From AG41 sp965653495 (GTDB lineage: Bacteria > Gemmatimonadota > Gemmatimonadetes > Gemmatimonadales > GWC2-71-9): a stretch of 50,932 nucleotides of DNA. Below are positions 26,261 to 35,639 of this stretch, one piece after another. How positions within the stretch are numbered: position 1 is the first letter of the stretch; every line of letters begins with the position of its first letter. The stretch covers positions 1 through 50,932 of the forward strand of contig CBFHAJ010000003.1 in assembly GCA_965653495.1 (NCBI GenBank), read 5' to 3'. The position numbers and the translations under genes were made by a program. The notes under the pieces were generated by a model. That model saw only the letters and a program-made list of their open reading frames with translations, was not told the DNA's origin and searched no databases.

Positions 26261-27424
26261 ATGAAGGACGACTACACGCCGCGCGCCGAGCATCACTTCA
26301 CCTTCGGGCTCTGGACCGTGGGGAACGTCGGGCGAGACCCGTTCGGGGAGCCCGTACGGCCGGTGCTGGACCCGTGCCGGGCGGTCGAGCGGCTGGCGGA
26401 GCTCGGGGCTTACGGTGTCAACCTGCACGACAACGATCTCGTCCCGGCCGGCGCAACGGCGAGTGAGCGCGACCGCATCGTGAAGCAGTTCCAGGCGGCG
26501 CTCAAGGCGAGCGGGATGAAGGTCCCGATGGCGACGACCAACCTGTTCTCCGATGCCGTGTTCCGGGACGGTGCGTTCACCAGCAGCGACGCCCGCGTGC
26601 GCCGCTACGCGGTCCGAAAAACCATGGCCGCCATCGATCTGGCGGTCGAGCTGGGCGCGACCACCTACGTGATGTGGGGCGGGCGCGAAGGCGTGGAAAC
26701 CAACGCGGCCAAGGACTCCCGCACGGCGTTGGGCTGGTATCGCGAGGCGGTCAACTTCCTGTGCGACTACGTCCGTGCGCAACACTACGACCTGCGGTTC
26801 GCCCTCGAGGCCAAGCCGAACGAGCCACGCGGTGACATGTTCCTGCCCACGACAGGGCACATGCTCGCGTTCATCGCGACGCTGGAGCACCCCGAGATGG
26901 TGGGTGTGAATCCCGAGGTCGCCCACGAGCGGATGGCCGGGCTCGACTTCTCGCACGGCGTGGCGCAGGCGCTCGACGCCGGCAAGCTGTTTCACATCGA
27001 CTTGAACGATCAGAAGCCCGGCCGCTTCGATCAGGACCTGCGGTTCGGGAGCGACGACCCCAAAGGCGCGTTCTTCCTGGTCAAGCTGCTGGAAGACGCG
27101 CGCTGGCCCGGCATGCGCCACTTCGACAGTCACGCCTACCGGACAGAGGATGACGCTGGCGTGTGGGCTTTCGCGGCGGGGAGCATGCGCACCTATCTCA
27201 TCCTGAAGGCAAAGGTGGAGCACTTCAACCGCGATTCCGAGATCCAGCAGCTGCTCGGCGAGCTGCGCTCGCGGGGCGGAGAAGGGGAGCAACTGAGGTT
27301 CAGCGCGGATCGGGCCAGCGCCCTGCAGCAGGAGTCGATCGACCTCGCGGCCCTGCGGGCGCGGGGGTACGCCTACGAACGCCTCGATCAGCTGACCTTG
27401 GAGCTACTGCTGGGCGTGCGGTGA
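26261..27424 (+). CDS. xylA: Xylose isomerase, actinobacterial (short) type
   Basis: Converts D-xylose to D-xylulose in the cytoplasm with two divalent metal ions. The 387 residues match the class I enzymes of Streptomyces and Thermus in length and start (HHFTFGLWTVGNVGRDPFG). Active-site blocks are YGVNLHDNDLVP (catalytic His and Asp), the metal-ligand region EAKPNEPRGD, VNPEVAHERMAG and the histidine/aspartate cluster FHIDLNDQKPGRFDQD. ATG 26261 has a GAGGG ribosome-binding site. The stop overlaps the GTG start of xylB by four bases, so the two are translationally coupled. Confidence 0.96.
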   Translation: MKDDYTPRAEHHFTFGLWTVGNVGRDPFGEPVRPVLDPCRAVERLAELGAYGVNLHDNDLVPAGATASERDRIVKQFQAALKASGMKVPMATTNLFSDAVFRDGAFTSSDARVRRYAVRKTMAAIDLAVELGATTYVMWGGREGVETNAAKDSRTALGWYREAVNFLCDYVRAQHYDLRFALEAKPNEPRGDMFLPTTGHMLAFIATLEHPEMVGVNPEVAHERMAGLDFSHGVAQALDAGKLFHIDLNDQKPGRFDQDLRFGSDDPKGAFFLVKLLEDARWPGMRHFDSHAYRTEDDAGVWAFAAGSMRTYLILKAKVEHFNRDSEIQQLLGELRSRGGEGEQLRFSADRASALQQESIDLAALRARGYAYERLDQLTLELLLGVR

Positions 27425-28923
27425 GTTCGCGCGAGCTGTTCCTCGGCCTCGACGTGGGGACGAGCGGCGTGAAGGCGCTGCTCGTCGATGCCGCGGGCGA
27501 TCTGGTCGCCTCGGCCACGACGCCGCTCACGCTGCGAACCCCACACCCGGGCTGGGCCGAACAGGACCCCGAGAGCTGGTGGGAGGCGTGCCTCGCGGCG
27601 ACGCGGCAGGTACTGGAGCCCGCAACGCGCGTCGCCGCCGTGGGGATCTCGGGACAGATGCATTCGTCGGTATTCCTGGACCGGAACGGCGTCGTCACCC
27701 ATCCCGCCCTGCTGTGGTGCGACGGTCGGACTACCCTTGAGTGCCGGGAGATCACCGAGCGGGCCGGGGGCGAAGCGCGCTTGCGCGACTGGGTCTCGAA
27801 CCCGGCACTCGAGGGATTCACGTTGCCGAAGGTGCTCTGGCTGCGACGCCACGCACCGGCGGCTTTCGCGCGGACGGCCGCCGTGCTGCTCCCGAAAGAC
27901 TTCGTGCGCCTGCGTCTGACGGGCACGCTCGCCACCGAGCCCTCCGATGCCTCGGGCACGCTGATGTACGATCCCGCTCATCGGCGCTGGAGTCGCGAGA
28001 TCATGGACGCCGTGGGGTTACCGGTCTCGCTGCTCCCCGATGTCGGTGAGTCAGCCGAGGTGCTCGGCCGTGTCACGCCTCACGGTGCGGCGCTCAGCGG
28101 CATCGCGGCGGGGACCCCGGTGGTGGGCGGGGGAGCGGACAATGCGTGCGGAGCGGCGGGTGTCGGCGCGATCGCGCCCGGCGACGCGGTCACGAGCTGG
28201 GGAACGTCCGGCACGCTGCTCACTCCGACTGCGCAGCCGTTCGTCGACCCCGGTCTGCGCGCCCACACCTTCTGCCACGTCGGCCCGGGCATCTGGTACC
28301 TGATGGGCGTCGTGCTCTCGGCGGGCGGCGCGTTCGCGTGGTACCGCGACCGGTTTGCCCGCGACCTGGCCGATCGCGACGACGGCGACGAACGCCTGAC
28401 CAACGAAGCCGCAGGCGTCCCCGCAGGAGCAGCGGGTGCGACATTCCTCCCGTACCTCCAGGGCGAGCGCACGCCGCATCGGGACGCGACTCTGCGAGGG
28501 GCGTTCCTCGGTCTCAGCCTGGCCCACTCGCGGGCGCACCTCACGCGAGCCGTGCTCGAGGGCGTGGCGTTCGCGCTGAGGGATTCGCTGTCCATTCTGG
28601 AACAATTGGGGTTGTCGCCCGAGTCGCTGCTGTTCACGGGGGGAGGCGCGCGCAGCCCGTTCGTCCGGCAGCTGCTGGCGGACGTCTTCGGTCTTCCCGT
28701 GACCACGGTGAACCGCGAGGAGGGGCCCGCGTACGGCGCGGCGCTCCTGGCCGCAGTCGGGGCGGGGGCGTTTTCCAGCCTCGCAGACGCGGCCCGCCGC
28801 ACGCTCGTGCGGGCGCCGCTGCTCGCGCCCGATCCGGCCGCCCACGCCGAGTACCAGCGCCTGTACGCGCGGTTTCGCGGGAGTCTCGCCGCGGGGCGTC
28901 CCGTGGCGGGCCAGCCGCATTGA
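27421..28923 (+). CDS. xylB: Xylulokinase
   Basis: FGGY-family kinase making xylulose 5-phosphate for the pentose phosphate pathway. The 500-residue product opens with LGLDVGTSGVKALLVD (phosphate-binding loop) and contains GISGQMHSSVFLD, LLWCDGRTTLE, GGGADNACGAAGVGA with the likely catalytic Asp, SWGTSGTLLTP, and the late LLFTGGGARSPFVRQLLADV. Together with xylA it completes intracellular xylose entry. No xylose transporter is present in the window. The GTG start overlaps xylA by four bases. Confidence 0.95.
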   Translation: MSSRELFLGLDVGTSGVKALLVDAAGDLVASATTPLTLRTPHPGWAEQDPESWWEACLAATRQVLEPATRVAAVGISGQMHSSVFLDRNGVVTHPALLWCDGRTTLECREITERAGGEARLRDWVSNPALEGFTLPKVLWLRRHAPAAFARTAAVLLPKDFVRLRLTGTLATEPSDASGTLMYDPAHRRWSREIMDAVGLPVSLLPDVGESAEVLGRVTPHGAALSGIAAGTPVVGGGADNACGAAGVGAIAPGDAVTSWGTSGTLLTPTAQPFVDPGLRAHTFCHVGPGIWYLMGVVLSAGGAFAWYRDRFARDLADRDDGDERLTNEAAGVPAGAAGATFLPYLQGERTPHRDATLRGAFLGLSLAHSRAHLTRAVLEGVAFALRDSLSILEQLGLSPESLLFTGGGARSPFVRQLLADVFGLPVTTVNREEGPAYGAALLAAVGAGAFSSLADAARRTLVRAPLLAPDPAAHAEYQRLYARFRGSLAAGRPVAGQPH

Positions 28924-29130
28924 AGGGCTGCGGAACGGTGCAACAGCAGCCCCATTGTTGTGCTTGGGGTGGGGCGGTCAGGCCGGTTAGAGCAGGGCCT
29001 TCGCGGACCGGCACACCTATTGCTTCTGGGAATGCCGGCCGCGCAGTACCGGCGTGGGCTGGATGCCGCTAAGTTTTGATGCGGTTGGAGAATGTTCCGG
29101 CTCGCTGTCACCGATCGTGCGGTAAGTCAC
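28924..29130. other. Non-coding spacer with inverted repeats between xylB and tRNA-Gly
   Basis: About 207 bases without a credible gene. It contains GGGCTGC (28925-28931) pairing with GCAGCCC (28946-28952), a CCCCA/TGGGG pair just after it, and CCGGCA (29008-29013) pairing with TGCCGG (29033-29038). None is followed by a T-run, so a classical intrinsic terminator is not evident. The tRNA promoter must lie in the right half. Function of the stems is unknown. Confidence 0.4.
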
Positions 29131-29202
<72 letters not shown>

Positions 29203-29211
29203 CTGAGCCTT

Positions 29212-29592
29212 ATGATGCCTGCCACCCCTCCCTCCCGAGACGTCGAAACCACGCGGCGAACTGTCCGAGTCCTGGCGCTCACGCTGCTCGTGGCGGCCTG
29301 CAGTAGAGCGGCGAACTCGGCTTCGCCCGCGCCGGAGGCGCCGACCACGGTCAAAGTGGTGAACAACGACGTTGCCGACATGAGCGTTTTCGTGTTGAGC
29401 AGCGGCCAACAGATCCGACTGGGAATCGTCATGGGCGGGCACACCGAGGTGTTTACCATCCCCGCCGCGATCGTCCACTTCTCGACGCAACTGCAATTTG
29501 AGATGCGACCGATCACGACCGGAGGTCGTTCGCGTACCCAGACGACTACGGTAAGTCCGGGAGAGCAGGTCAGACTGATGATTCTGCCGTGA
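29212..29592 (+). CDS. Small hypothetical lipoprotein
   Basis: 126 residues beginning nine bases after the tRNA. A basic N terminus is followed by LALTLLVAAC, a good lipobox with Cys ~31, so it is likely lipid-anchored in the envelope. The mature part begins with a serine/alanine-rich linker. About 80 residues of mostly beta-strand-like sequence follow (TVKVVNNDVADMSVFVLSSG, then QIRLGIVMGG). I recognise no family. An ATG at 29215 is an equally possible start. Confidence 0.65.
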   Translation: MMPATPPSRDVETTRRTVRVLALTLLVAACSRAANSASPAPEAPTTVKVVNNDVADMSVFVLSSGQQIRLGIVMGGHTEVFTIPAAIVHFSTQLQFEMRPITTGGRSRTQTTTVSPGEQVRLMILP

Positions 29593-29778
29593 AGCCGTGC
29601 GGTGCTCCCACGCAACATTGTCGTAGTAAACTGGTGACGAATAGGGGGGCTTGAGATCGGCCCTCGGGGACAGCACGCTCCTTGTGCAGCGTCGGCCTCC
29701 GCCCGAGCACTGGCTCGCGTGCCATACCTACCTGTACGCTGCCGTCGCCCGCGCCGCCACGGTGCACGGCGCGGGGTG

Positions 29779-31236
29779 GTGACCGCACGGTTGCCGGCGC
29801 TCGCGCTCAGCACGCTCGTGACGTGTGGGCGCGTGACGCCGGTCGAGCCATCTCCCGGCCCGCCGCCGGGCCAGGGACGCACGACGGGGCCGACCGTGCA
29901 GGTGTGGCTCACGACGGCCAGCGGATCCAAGCTGTTGTCGCGCGACGCTGACGTCCGATTCGACTCCAGCGCGCCACCGTCGACGCTCATCAGGATCGCG
30001 GTCGACGAGGCACCGAGCTACCAGGCGATGGTGGGTTTCGGAGCCGCCATCACCGACGCGTCAGCGTGGTTGCTCGAGAACCGCATGACCGCGGCGCAGC
30101 GCGAGGCGCTGCTCACGGACCTGTTCGGCCGCTATCCCGGCATCGGCCTGAGCTTCACCCGTCTCACGATGGGCGCGTCGGATTTCTCGCTGCATCAGTA
30201 CAGCTACGACGACATGCCCACCGGGCAGACCGATTCGGCCCTAGCGCATTTCTCCATCGATTCCAATCGTGCCTATGTGTTGCCCGTAGTGCAGCGTGCC
30301 CTCGCTATCAATCCGCAGCTCACCATCATGGCGACGCCCTGGAGCCCGCCCGGGTGGATGAAGACCACGGGGAGTCTGATTCAAGGCACGCCTCGCCCCG
30401 AAGCGTACGGCCCATTGGCGGACTACTTCCGTCGCTACATTGCTGCATACGCGGCGCAACGCGTCCCGATCGCCGCGATCACGGTCCAGAACGAACCCAA
30501 CTATGAGCCGGCCGACTACCCGGGCATGAGCTTCCCTGCGCCGGCTCGCGCCCGGTTCATCGGGCAGTATCTCGGCCCGCTCTTGGCGGGCAGCGGCATA
30601 CACACGCTGATCCTCGAATGGGATCACAACTGGGACACTCCGCAGTCCCCGCTGCAGGTGCTCAGCGACTCCGTAGCGCCTCGCTACATCGCGGGCGTGG
30701 CCTGGCACTGCTATGCCGGCGATGTCTCCGCCCAGACCACGGTGCACGACGCCCATCCGGACAAGGACACCTATTTCACGGAGTGTTCAGGGGGCGAGTG
30801 GAGCCCCAATTTCGCGGACAACCTCAAGTGGTTCGTGCAGACGCTGATCATCAGCGCGACCCGCGGCTGGGCCCGGGGCGTGATCCTCTGGAACCTGGCC
30901 CTCGATGAGCACTACGGCCCGCACACCGGAGGCTGCGGCAACTGCCGGGGCGTGGTCACCATCGATTCCGTGTCGGGCACCGTGACGCGCAACGTCGAGT
31001 ATTACGCGCTCGGTCATGCCAGCATGTTCGTGCGTCCCGGAGCGCGGCGCGTCGCTTCGACGTCGGATGTGGACGGGCTCGCGAGTGTGGCATTCCGGAA
31101 TGCGGATGACGGATCCAAAGCATTGATCCTGGTGAACAGCAATAGCCAGGACCGGAGTTTCGCCGTGACGTGGGCGGGTCGGTCGTTCCGATACACCCTT
31201 CCAGCAGGCGCCGTCGTCACGTTTGTCTGGAGTTGA
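29779..31236 (+). CDS. Glycoside hydrolase family 30 (glucosylceramidase-like), exported
   Basis: A GH30 TIM-barrel glycosidase. Motifs: MVGFGAAITDASAWLL (N-terminal), TPWSPPGWMKT, the acid/base Glu in ITVQNEPNYEP, VAWHCYAGD, and the nucleophile Glu in YFTECSGGEWSP. A C-terminal beta-sandwich ends VVTFVWS. GTG 29779 (485 residues) gives a short hydrophobic N terminus with a lipobox-like LVTC; an ATG at 29719 would add 20 arginine-rich residues and is less likely. GH30 members act on glucosylceramide, beta-1,6-glucan or glucuronoxylan; the exact substrate cannot be read here. Closeness to the xylan locus is suggestive only. The 186 bases upstream hold no gene; TAAACT at 29627 is a weak promoter candidate. 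Confidence 0.9.
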   Translation: MTARLPALALSTLVTCGRVTPVEPSPGPPPGQGRTTGPTVQVWLTTASGSKLLSRDADVRFDSSAPPSTLIRIAVDEAPSYQAMVGFGAAITDASAWLLENRMTAAQREALLTDLFGRYPGIGLSFTRLTMGASDFSLHQYSYDDMPTGQTDSALAHFSIDSNRAYVLPVVQRALAINPQLTIMATPWSPPGWMKTTGSLIQGTPRPEAYGPLADYFRRYIAAYAAQRVPIAAITVQNEPNYEPADYPGMSFPAPARARFIGQYLGPLLAGSGIHTLILEWDHNWDTPQSPLQVLSDSVAPRYIAGVAWHCYAGDVSAQTTVHDAHPDKDTYFTECSGGEWSPNFADNLKWFVQTLIISATRGWARGVILWNLALDEHYGPHTGGCGNCRGVVTIDSVSGTVTRNVEYYALGHASMFVRPGARRVASTSDVDGLASVAFRNADDGSKALILVNSNSQDRSFAVTWAGRSFRYTLPAGAVVTFVWS

Positions 31237-31388
31237 CGGCGGGCCCCCTCAGTCCGCGATGCCGCAGGATCAGCGGCTGGCGTTGCCGAGTCTCCTAAGC
31301 CATATTTTCTGACTGTCGGAAGTACTGGCCCGCGTTGAGGTTGCGACGTCGGCCTTCACAAAGTCCTTGAAGGTCAGGTGGCTCGCGG

Positions 31389-32669
31389 ATGATTCGCGTC
31401 CAGTCGGTGGCGCCCGACTCGCTCGGCGCCGAGCTCGGCTTGCTCCCCGGAACGGAGCTCCTGACCGTCAACGGCCGGGCGCTGGAGGACTTCCTCGACT
31501 GGGAGTTCTTGACCGCTGACGAGTGTTTCGTGCTGGTCGCCCGCCTGCCGGGCGGGGAAGAGGTGGAGTATGACGTTGAGCGCCCCGAGGGACTGGCGAT
31601 GGGGGTGACGCTCGAGCCCCCGCGGATCCGGCGGTGTGGGAATCACTGTGATTTCTGCTTCGTGGACGGTAACCCCGCCGGCCTGCGGTCGCCGCTCTAC
31701 ATCCGCGATGACGATTACCGTCTGTCGTTCCGCTACGGCAATTTCGCGACGCTGACCAACCTGAAGCCATGGGACGTGGCGCGGATCGTCGAGTACCGGC
31801 TGTCGCCCCTGTACGTGTCGGTGCACGCCACCGAGCCCACGATCCGCCGCTGGCTGCTGCGCAACCCTGACGCGCCCGAGATCGTCCCCCAGCTGCGCTG
31901 GTTCGCCGAGCGGGGCATCGCGTTCCACACCCAGGTCGTGCTGGTTCCGGGCGTGAACGACGGCCCCGAGCTCGAGCACACGCTCGGTGACCCGTACGAC
32001 GTGGGACGCGCGGTGCTCTCTGTCTCGGTCGTGCCCGTGGCCCTCACCGAGTTCTCGAAGCGCGCGCTCGTGCGCGAGCCCACTCCCGCCGAGTGCCGCG
32101 CGGCGCTCGGCTCGGTCGATCGCATGGCGGCCCGCGCCGTCGCTGAGCGGGGAGCACCGTGGTGCTTCGGGGCGGACGATCTTTATCTGCAGGCGGGGCA
32201 GGAGCTGCCTGCAGCCGCCTGGTACGGTGACTTCGAGCAGCGCGAGAATGGCGTGGGTGCCGTGCGCTTCCTGCAGACGCGCATTGCAGCGGCGCTCGAT
32301 CGGCTGCCTGATCTCACCGGCAAACGGATCGGGGTGGTGACCGGCAGGGCGATGGGCCCGCTCATGCCGCAAGTGCTGTCCGAGGCGGCCACCGCCACTC
32401 GTGCCCGGTTCGAGCTGGTCGTCGTCGAGAACACGCTGTTCGGACCGTCCGTGACCACGGCGGGCCTCCTGCCCGGGGCCGCGATCGAGGCGGCGCTCAA
32501 GGACCGGGAGGATCTCGACTACGCGCTGCTCCCGGCCGAGGCGGTCAACGACGACCTGGTGTTCATGGACGACATCGCAGCTCACGCGCTCGCCGCCCGG
32601 CTGCCGATGCCGATCCGGCTGTCGTACGATTTCGCCGACGCGTTGGTGAATGAGGCGGTGCCGGCATGA
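31389..32669 (+). CDS. DUF512 protein: PDZ-like plus radical SAM-type [4Fe-4S] domain
   Basis: 426 residues: an N-terminal PDZ-like segment (APDSLGAELGLLPGTELLTVN, 7-27 region), then CGNHCDFCF near 82-90, a canonical CX3CX2C radical SAM cluster motif. The conserved stretch DDDYRLSFRYGNFATLTNL, a barrel-like core and the C-terminal DUF512 part (GKRIGVVTGRAMGP) follow. These proteins are widespread beside der and of unknown reaction. An AGGTGG ribosome-binding site precedes the ATG. The stop overlaps der by four bases (ATGA), so it starts the der-plsY-gpsA operon. The 152 bases upstream contain a TATTTT that might be a -10 but no clear -35. Confidence 0.9.
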   Translation: MIRVQSVAPDSLGAELGLLPGTELLTVNGRALEDFLDWEFLTADECFVLVARLPGGEEVEYDVERPEGLAMGVTLEPPRIRRCGNHCDFCFVDGNPAGLRSPLYIRDDDYRLSFRYGNFATLTNLKPWDVARIVEYRLSPLYVSVHATEPTIRRWLLRNPDAPEIVPQLRWFAERGIAFHTQVVLVPGVNDGPELEHTLGDPYDVGRAVLSVSVVPVALTEFSKRALVREPTPAECRAALGSVDRMAARAVAERGAPWCFGADDLYLQAGQELPAAAWYGDFEQRENGVGAVRFLQTRIAAALDRLPDLTGKRIGVVTGRAMGPLMPQVLSEAATATRARFELVVVENTLFGPSVTTAGLLPGAAIEAALKDREDLDYALLPAEAVNDDLVFMDDIAAHALAARLPMPIRLSYDFADALVNEAVPA

Positions 32670-34021
32670 CCGGCACACCGACGGTGGCGATCATCGGTCG
32701 CCCCAACGTGGGGAAGTCGACCCTGTTCAACCGTCTGATCGGGCGACGGCAGGCCATCGTGGACGACCGCCCCGGCGTGACGCGCGACCGGAACTTCGCG
32801 GCCGCCGACTGGAACGGGCGCCGCTTCTGGCTGGTGGACACCGGGGGGATGGTTCCCAGCGCCAGCGATCCCCTGGACCGGGCCGTGCGCACGCAGGTGG
32901 AGACCGCTGTCGCCGAGTGCGACGTCGTGTTGTTCGTGGTGGATGTCGAAGCCGGCGTCCACCCTGCCGACCTGGAGATCGCGACGTACCTGCGCAAGGC
33001 CCATCGGCCCGTGATCCTCGTCGCGAACAAGGCGGACCGGCTCCCCGACGAGGCGCGTCACCTCGCCTTCTACGAGCTGGGGCTGGGCGACCCGTTTCCC
33101 GTTTCGGCAGCCGTGGGGAAGAGCTCCGGGGACCTGCTCGATCGCGTCGTCGAGGTGCTCGATGCCCCAGGGTCGCGCCCACGGTCACTGACTGACGGGG
33201 AGCACGAGGCCGGCGCGATCCATGTGGCCATCGTAGGCCGGCCCAACGTCGGCAAGTCGAGCCTGGTCAACCGGCTGCTGGGCGAGGAGCGCCTGGTCGT
33301 GGCGGCGGAGCCAGGGACGACGCGCGACGCCATCGATACGCGGCTCCACTGGCACGACCGCACGCTCGTGTTCATCGACACGGCCGGGTTGCGCCGCCGC
33401 AGTAAGGTCGATGACGACATCGAGTTCTACGCCACGTTGCGCACGGCGCGCGCGGTCGAGCGCGCGGAGGTGTGCGTCCTCGTCGTCGATGCGTCGATCG
33501 GCGTGCACGTGCAGGACTTGAAGATCGCCAATCAGGCGTGGGAGCAGGGGACAGGGCTGATCATTGCGGTGAACAAGTGGGACCTGATCGAGGAAAAGGA
33601 TTCGAACACCGCCGTGCGCGGTGAACGCGAGCTGAAAGAGCGGGCGCCGTTCCTCGAGTTCATTCCGTTCCTGTACGTCTCCGCCAAGACCGGACAGCGG
33701 GTGCCCAAACTCCTGGAACTGATCGTGCAGGTGGCCGCGGAGCGTGAGAAGCGTGTGCCGACGGCCGAGGTCAACCGCGTGCTCGAGTCCCTGGTCGACC
33801 GCCAGCAGCCTCCGCAGCCAGTGGGAGAGTCGGTGCGCCTGCTGTACGCCTCACAGATCGGCACCGCGCCGCCCCGCTTCGCGATCGTGTCCAACCGCCC
33901 CGAGGCGATTCCGGAGTCGTACGAACGCTACCTGACGAACGGCTTTCGGGCGGCTTGGCAATTCACCGGATCGCCCGTAACCCTCAAGTTCCGCCGCAAG
34001 CGAGAGACCGCGCGCCGATGA
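32666..34021 (+). CDS. der: Ribosome-associated GTPase Der (EngA)
   Basis: Essential GTPase for 50S subunit maturation. The 451-residue protein has two tandem GTPase domains, with P-loops GRPNVGKSTLFN (about 12-23) and GRPNVGKSSLVN (about 191-202). G3 motifs DTGG and DTAGL, and G4 motifs NKAD and NKWD, are present. A C-terminal KH-like domain ends GSPVTLKFRRKRE. This double-GTPase layout is unique to Der. Overlaps the DUF512 gene and plsY by four bases each. Confidence 0.97.
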   Translation: MTGTPTVAIIGRPNVGKSTLFNRLIGRRQAIVDDRPGVTRDRNFAAADWNGRRFWLVDTGGMVPSASDPLDRAVRTQVETAVAECDVVLFVVDVEAGVHPADLEIATYLRKAHRPVILVANKADRLPDEARHLAFYELGLGDPFPVSAAVGKSSGDLLDRVVEVLDAPGSRPRSLTDGEHEAGAIHVAIVGRPNVGKSSLVNRLLGEERLVVAAEPGTTRDAIDTRLHWHDRTLVFIDTAGLRRRSKVDDDIEFYATLRTARAVERAEVCVLVVDASIGVHVQDLKIANQAWEQGTGLIIAVNKWDLIEEKDSNTAVRGERELKERAPFLEFIPFLYVSAKTGQRVPKLLELIVQVAAEREKRVPTAEVNRVLESLVDRQQPPQPVGESVRLLYASQIGTAPPRFAIVSNRPEAIPESYERYLTNGFRAAWQFTGSPVTLKFRRKRETARR

Positions 34022-34635
34022 ACAACTATGGGCTGTTCACGTTGGTGGTGCTCGCCTACCTGATTGGCGCAACCCCGACCAGCTATATCGCCGGGCGCTT
34101 GGGCCGGGGGATCGACCTGCGCGAGCACGGCTCGAAGAATCTCGGCGCGACCAATGTGTATCGGGTGCTCGGCTGGCAGTACGCCATTCCGGTGGGCCTC
34201 GTCGACGTGGCCAAGGGCGCCGTGCCCGTCGCCGTTCTCGCCCCCTGGTCCAACGGTCCCGCGTGGTTCGCGGTGGTCCTGGGGCTGGCCGCCGTGCTCG
34301 GTCACATGTTCTCGCCCTACGTGCGCTTCCGCGGTGGAAAGGGCGTGGCGACGGCGGCGGGGATGTTCCTGGCGCTCGCGCCGGTCGCCGTTCTGATCTC
34401 GTTGCCCATCTGGGGCGTGTTGCTATGGCTCTCCGGCTACGTGTCGGTGGCCTCCGTCGCGGTGGCCCTGCTGTTCCCGTTGTGGGTGCGAGTCACGCGC
34501 CCGGGCGATCCGTACACGTTCTGGGCGAGCATCGCTCTGGCTCTCCTGATTGTGTACGCGCACCGGGCCAACTTGCGGCGGTTGCGGGCGGGAACCGAGA
34601 ATCGGTTTCGCACGCGGAAGGGGGTGGCCGCGTGA
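34018..34635 (+). CDS. plsY: Glycerol-3-phosphate acyltransferase PlsY
   Basis: Membrane enzyme that acylates glycerol 3-phosphate from acyl-phosphate, starting phospholipid synthesis. The 205 residues contain about five membrane segments and the three PlsY motifs: GSKNLGATNVYRVLG, RFRGGKGVATAAG and, near the C terminus, AHRANLRRLRAGTENRF. The N-terminal LIGATPTSYI matches the usual IGSIPFGY block. Next to gpsA, which makes its substrate, in an overlapping pair (GTGA). Confidence 0.95.
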   Translation: MNNYGLFTLVVLAYLIGATPTSYIAGRLGRGIDLREHGSKNLGATNVYRVLGWQYAIPVGLVDVAKGAVPVAVLAPWSNGPAWFAVVLGLAAVLGHMFSPYVRFRGGKGVATAAGMFLALAPVAVLISLPIWGVLLWLSGYVSVASVAVALLFPLWVRVTRPGDPYTFWASIALALLIVYAHRANLRRLRAGTENRFRTRKGVAA

Positions 34636-35639
34636 CGCGCATCGCGGTGATCGGGGGAGGGGCGTGGGGGACGGCGCTCGCCGACTTGCTGGCGCGCAAG
34701 GAGGAGTTCGCGGCGGTCACCCTCTGGGCGCGCGAGCCCGACGTCGTCGAGGGCATCAACCGGGAGCACGTCAACCGCACGTTCCTGCCCGGCGCGAGCC
34801 TCGCGTCGACGCTCAGCGCGGACGGTGACCTGGGCGTGGCGCTGCGGGAAGCCGACGTCGTCGTGTCAGCCGGCCCATCGCATGCCGTACGGGAGGTCAT
34901 GACCCGGGCGCGCAGCCACATGGCCCGCAACGCACTCGTGGTGAGCGTTTCCAAGGGGCTCGAGCCGGAGCGCCTGGCCACGCCCTCCTGCGTGCTGGGG
35001 GAAGTATTGCCCAAAGGGACGCCCATCGCCGTGTTGTCGGGACCGTCGTTCGCTCAGGAGGTGTACGCGCGCCAGCCCACAGCGGTGGTCGCCGCGGCGC
35101 GCGAACACACGGTCGCACAGCGCGTGCAACAGGTGTTCTCGACGCCCGCGTTTCGCGTGTACTCGGCCACCGACGTGATCGGGGTCGAGCTGGCCGGCGC
35201 CCTCAAGAACGTCATCGCGCTCGCCGCCGGGATCCTGGAGGGTCTGGGGATGGGGCACAACACGCGCGCGGCACTGATCACGCGCGGCCTCGCCGAGATC
35301 ACGCGACTCGGCGTCGCGCTCGGCGCGGACCCCGTCACCTTCGCCGGACTCGCCGGGATGGGAGACCTGATCCTTACGGCCACGGGATCGCTGTCCCGTA
35401 ACCACCAGCTGGGCGTCGAGCTGGGAATGGGCAAGCGCGTCGAGGAGGCGCTCGCCGGCAAGGCGAGCGTGGCCGAGGGGGTGAATACCGCGCGGTCGGC
35501 CGTGGCGCTGGCGGAGCGGCACGGCGTGGAGCTCCCGATCGCGCGAGAGGTGGCAGCCGTGCTGTTCCATGGCAAGTCTCCCGGCCGTGCGTTGAGCGAC
35601 CTCATGGAACGGGAGCTCAAGGCAGAGCAGTGGCGATGA
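34632..35639 (+). CDS. gpsA: NAD(P)-dependent glycerol-3-phosphate dehydrogenase GpsA
   Basis: Reduces dihydroxyacetone phosphate to glycerol 3-phosphate for lipid synthesis. GTG 34632 gives 335 residues with the dinucleotide-binding motif IAVIGGGAWGTALADLLA at the start, VSVSKGLEP, LSGPSFAQEV, ELAGALKNVIALAAGI with the catalytic Lys, and GLAGMGDLILTATG with SRN. It supplies substrate to PlsY, which it overlaps. The last four bases overlap the MerR-type gene. Confidence 0.96.
   Translation: MTRIAVIGGGAWGTALADLLARKEEFAAVTLWAREPDVVEGINREHVNRTFLPGASLASTLSADGDLGVALREADVVVSAGPSHAVREVMTRARSHMARNALVVSVSKGLEPERLATPSCVLGEVLPKGTPIAVLSGPSFAQEVYARQPTAVVAAAREHTVAQRVQQVFSTPAFRVYSATDVIGVELAGALKNVIALAAGILEGLGMGHNTRAALITRGLAEITRLGVALGADPVTFAGLAGMGDLILTATGSLSRNHQLGVELGMGKRVEEALAGKASVAEGVNTARSAVALAERHGVELPIAREVAAVLFHGKSPGRALSDLMERELKAEQWR

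Noticed and set aside
28925..28952. Intrinsic terminator after xylB
   Set aside because: A 7-base stem with a 14-base loop and no following T-run is too weak to call.
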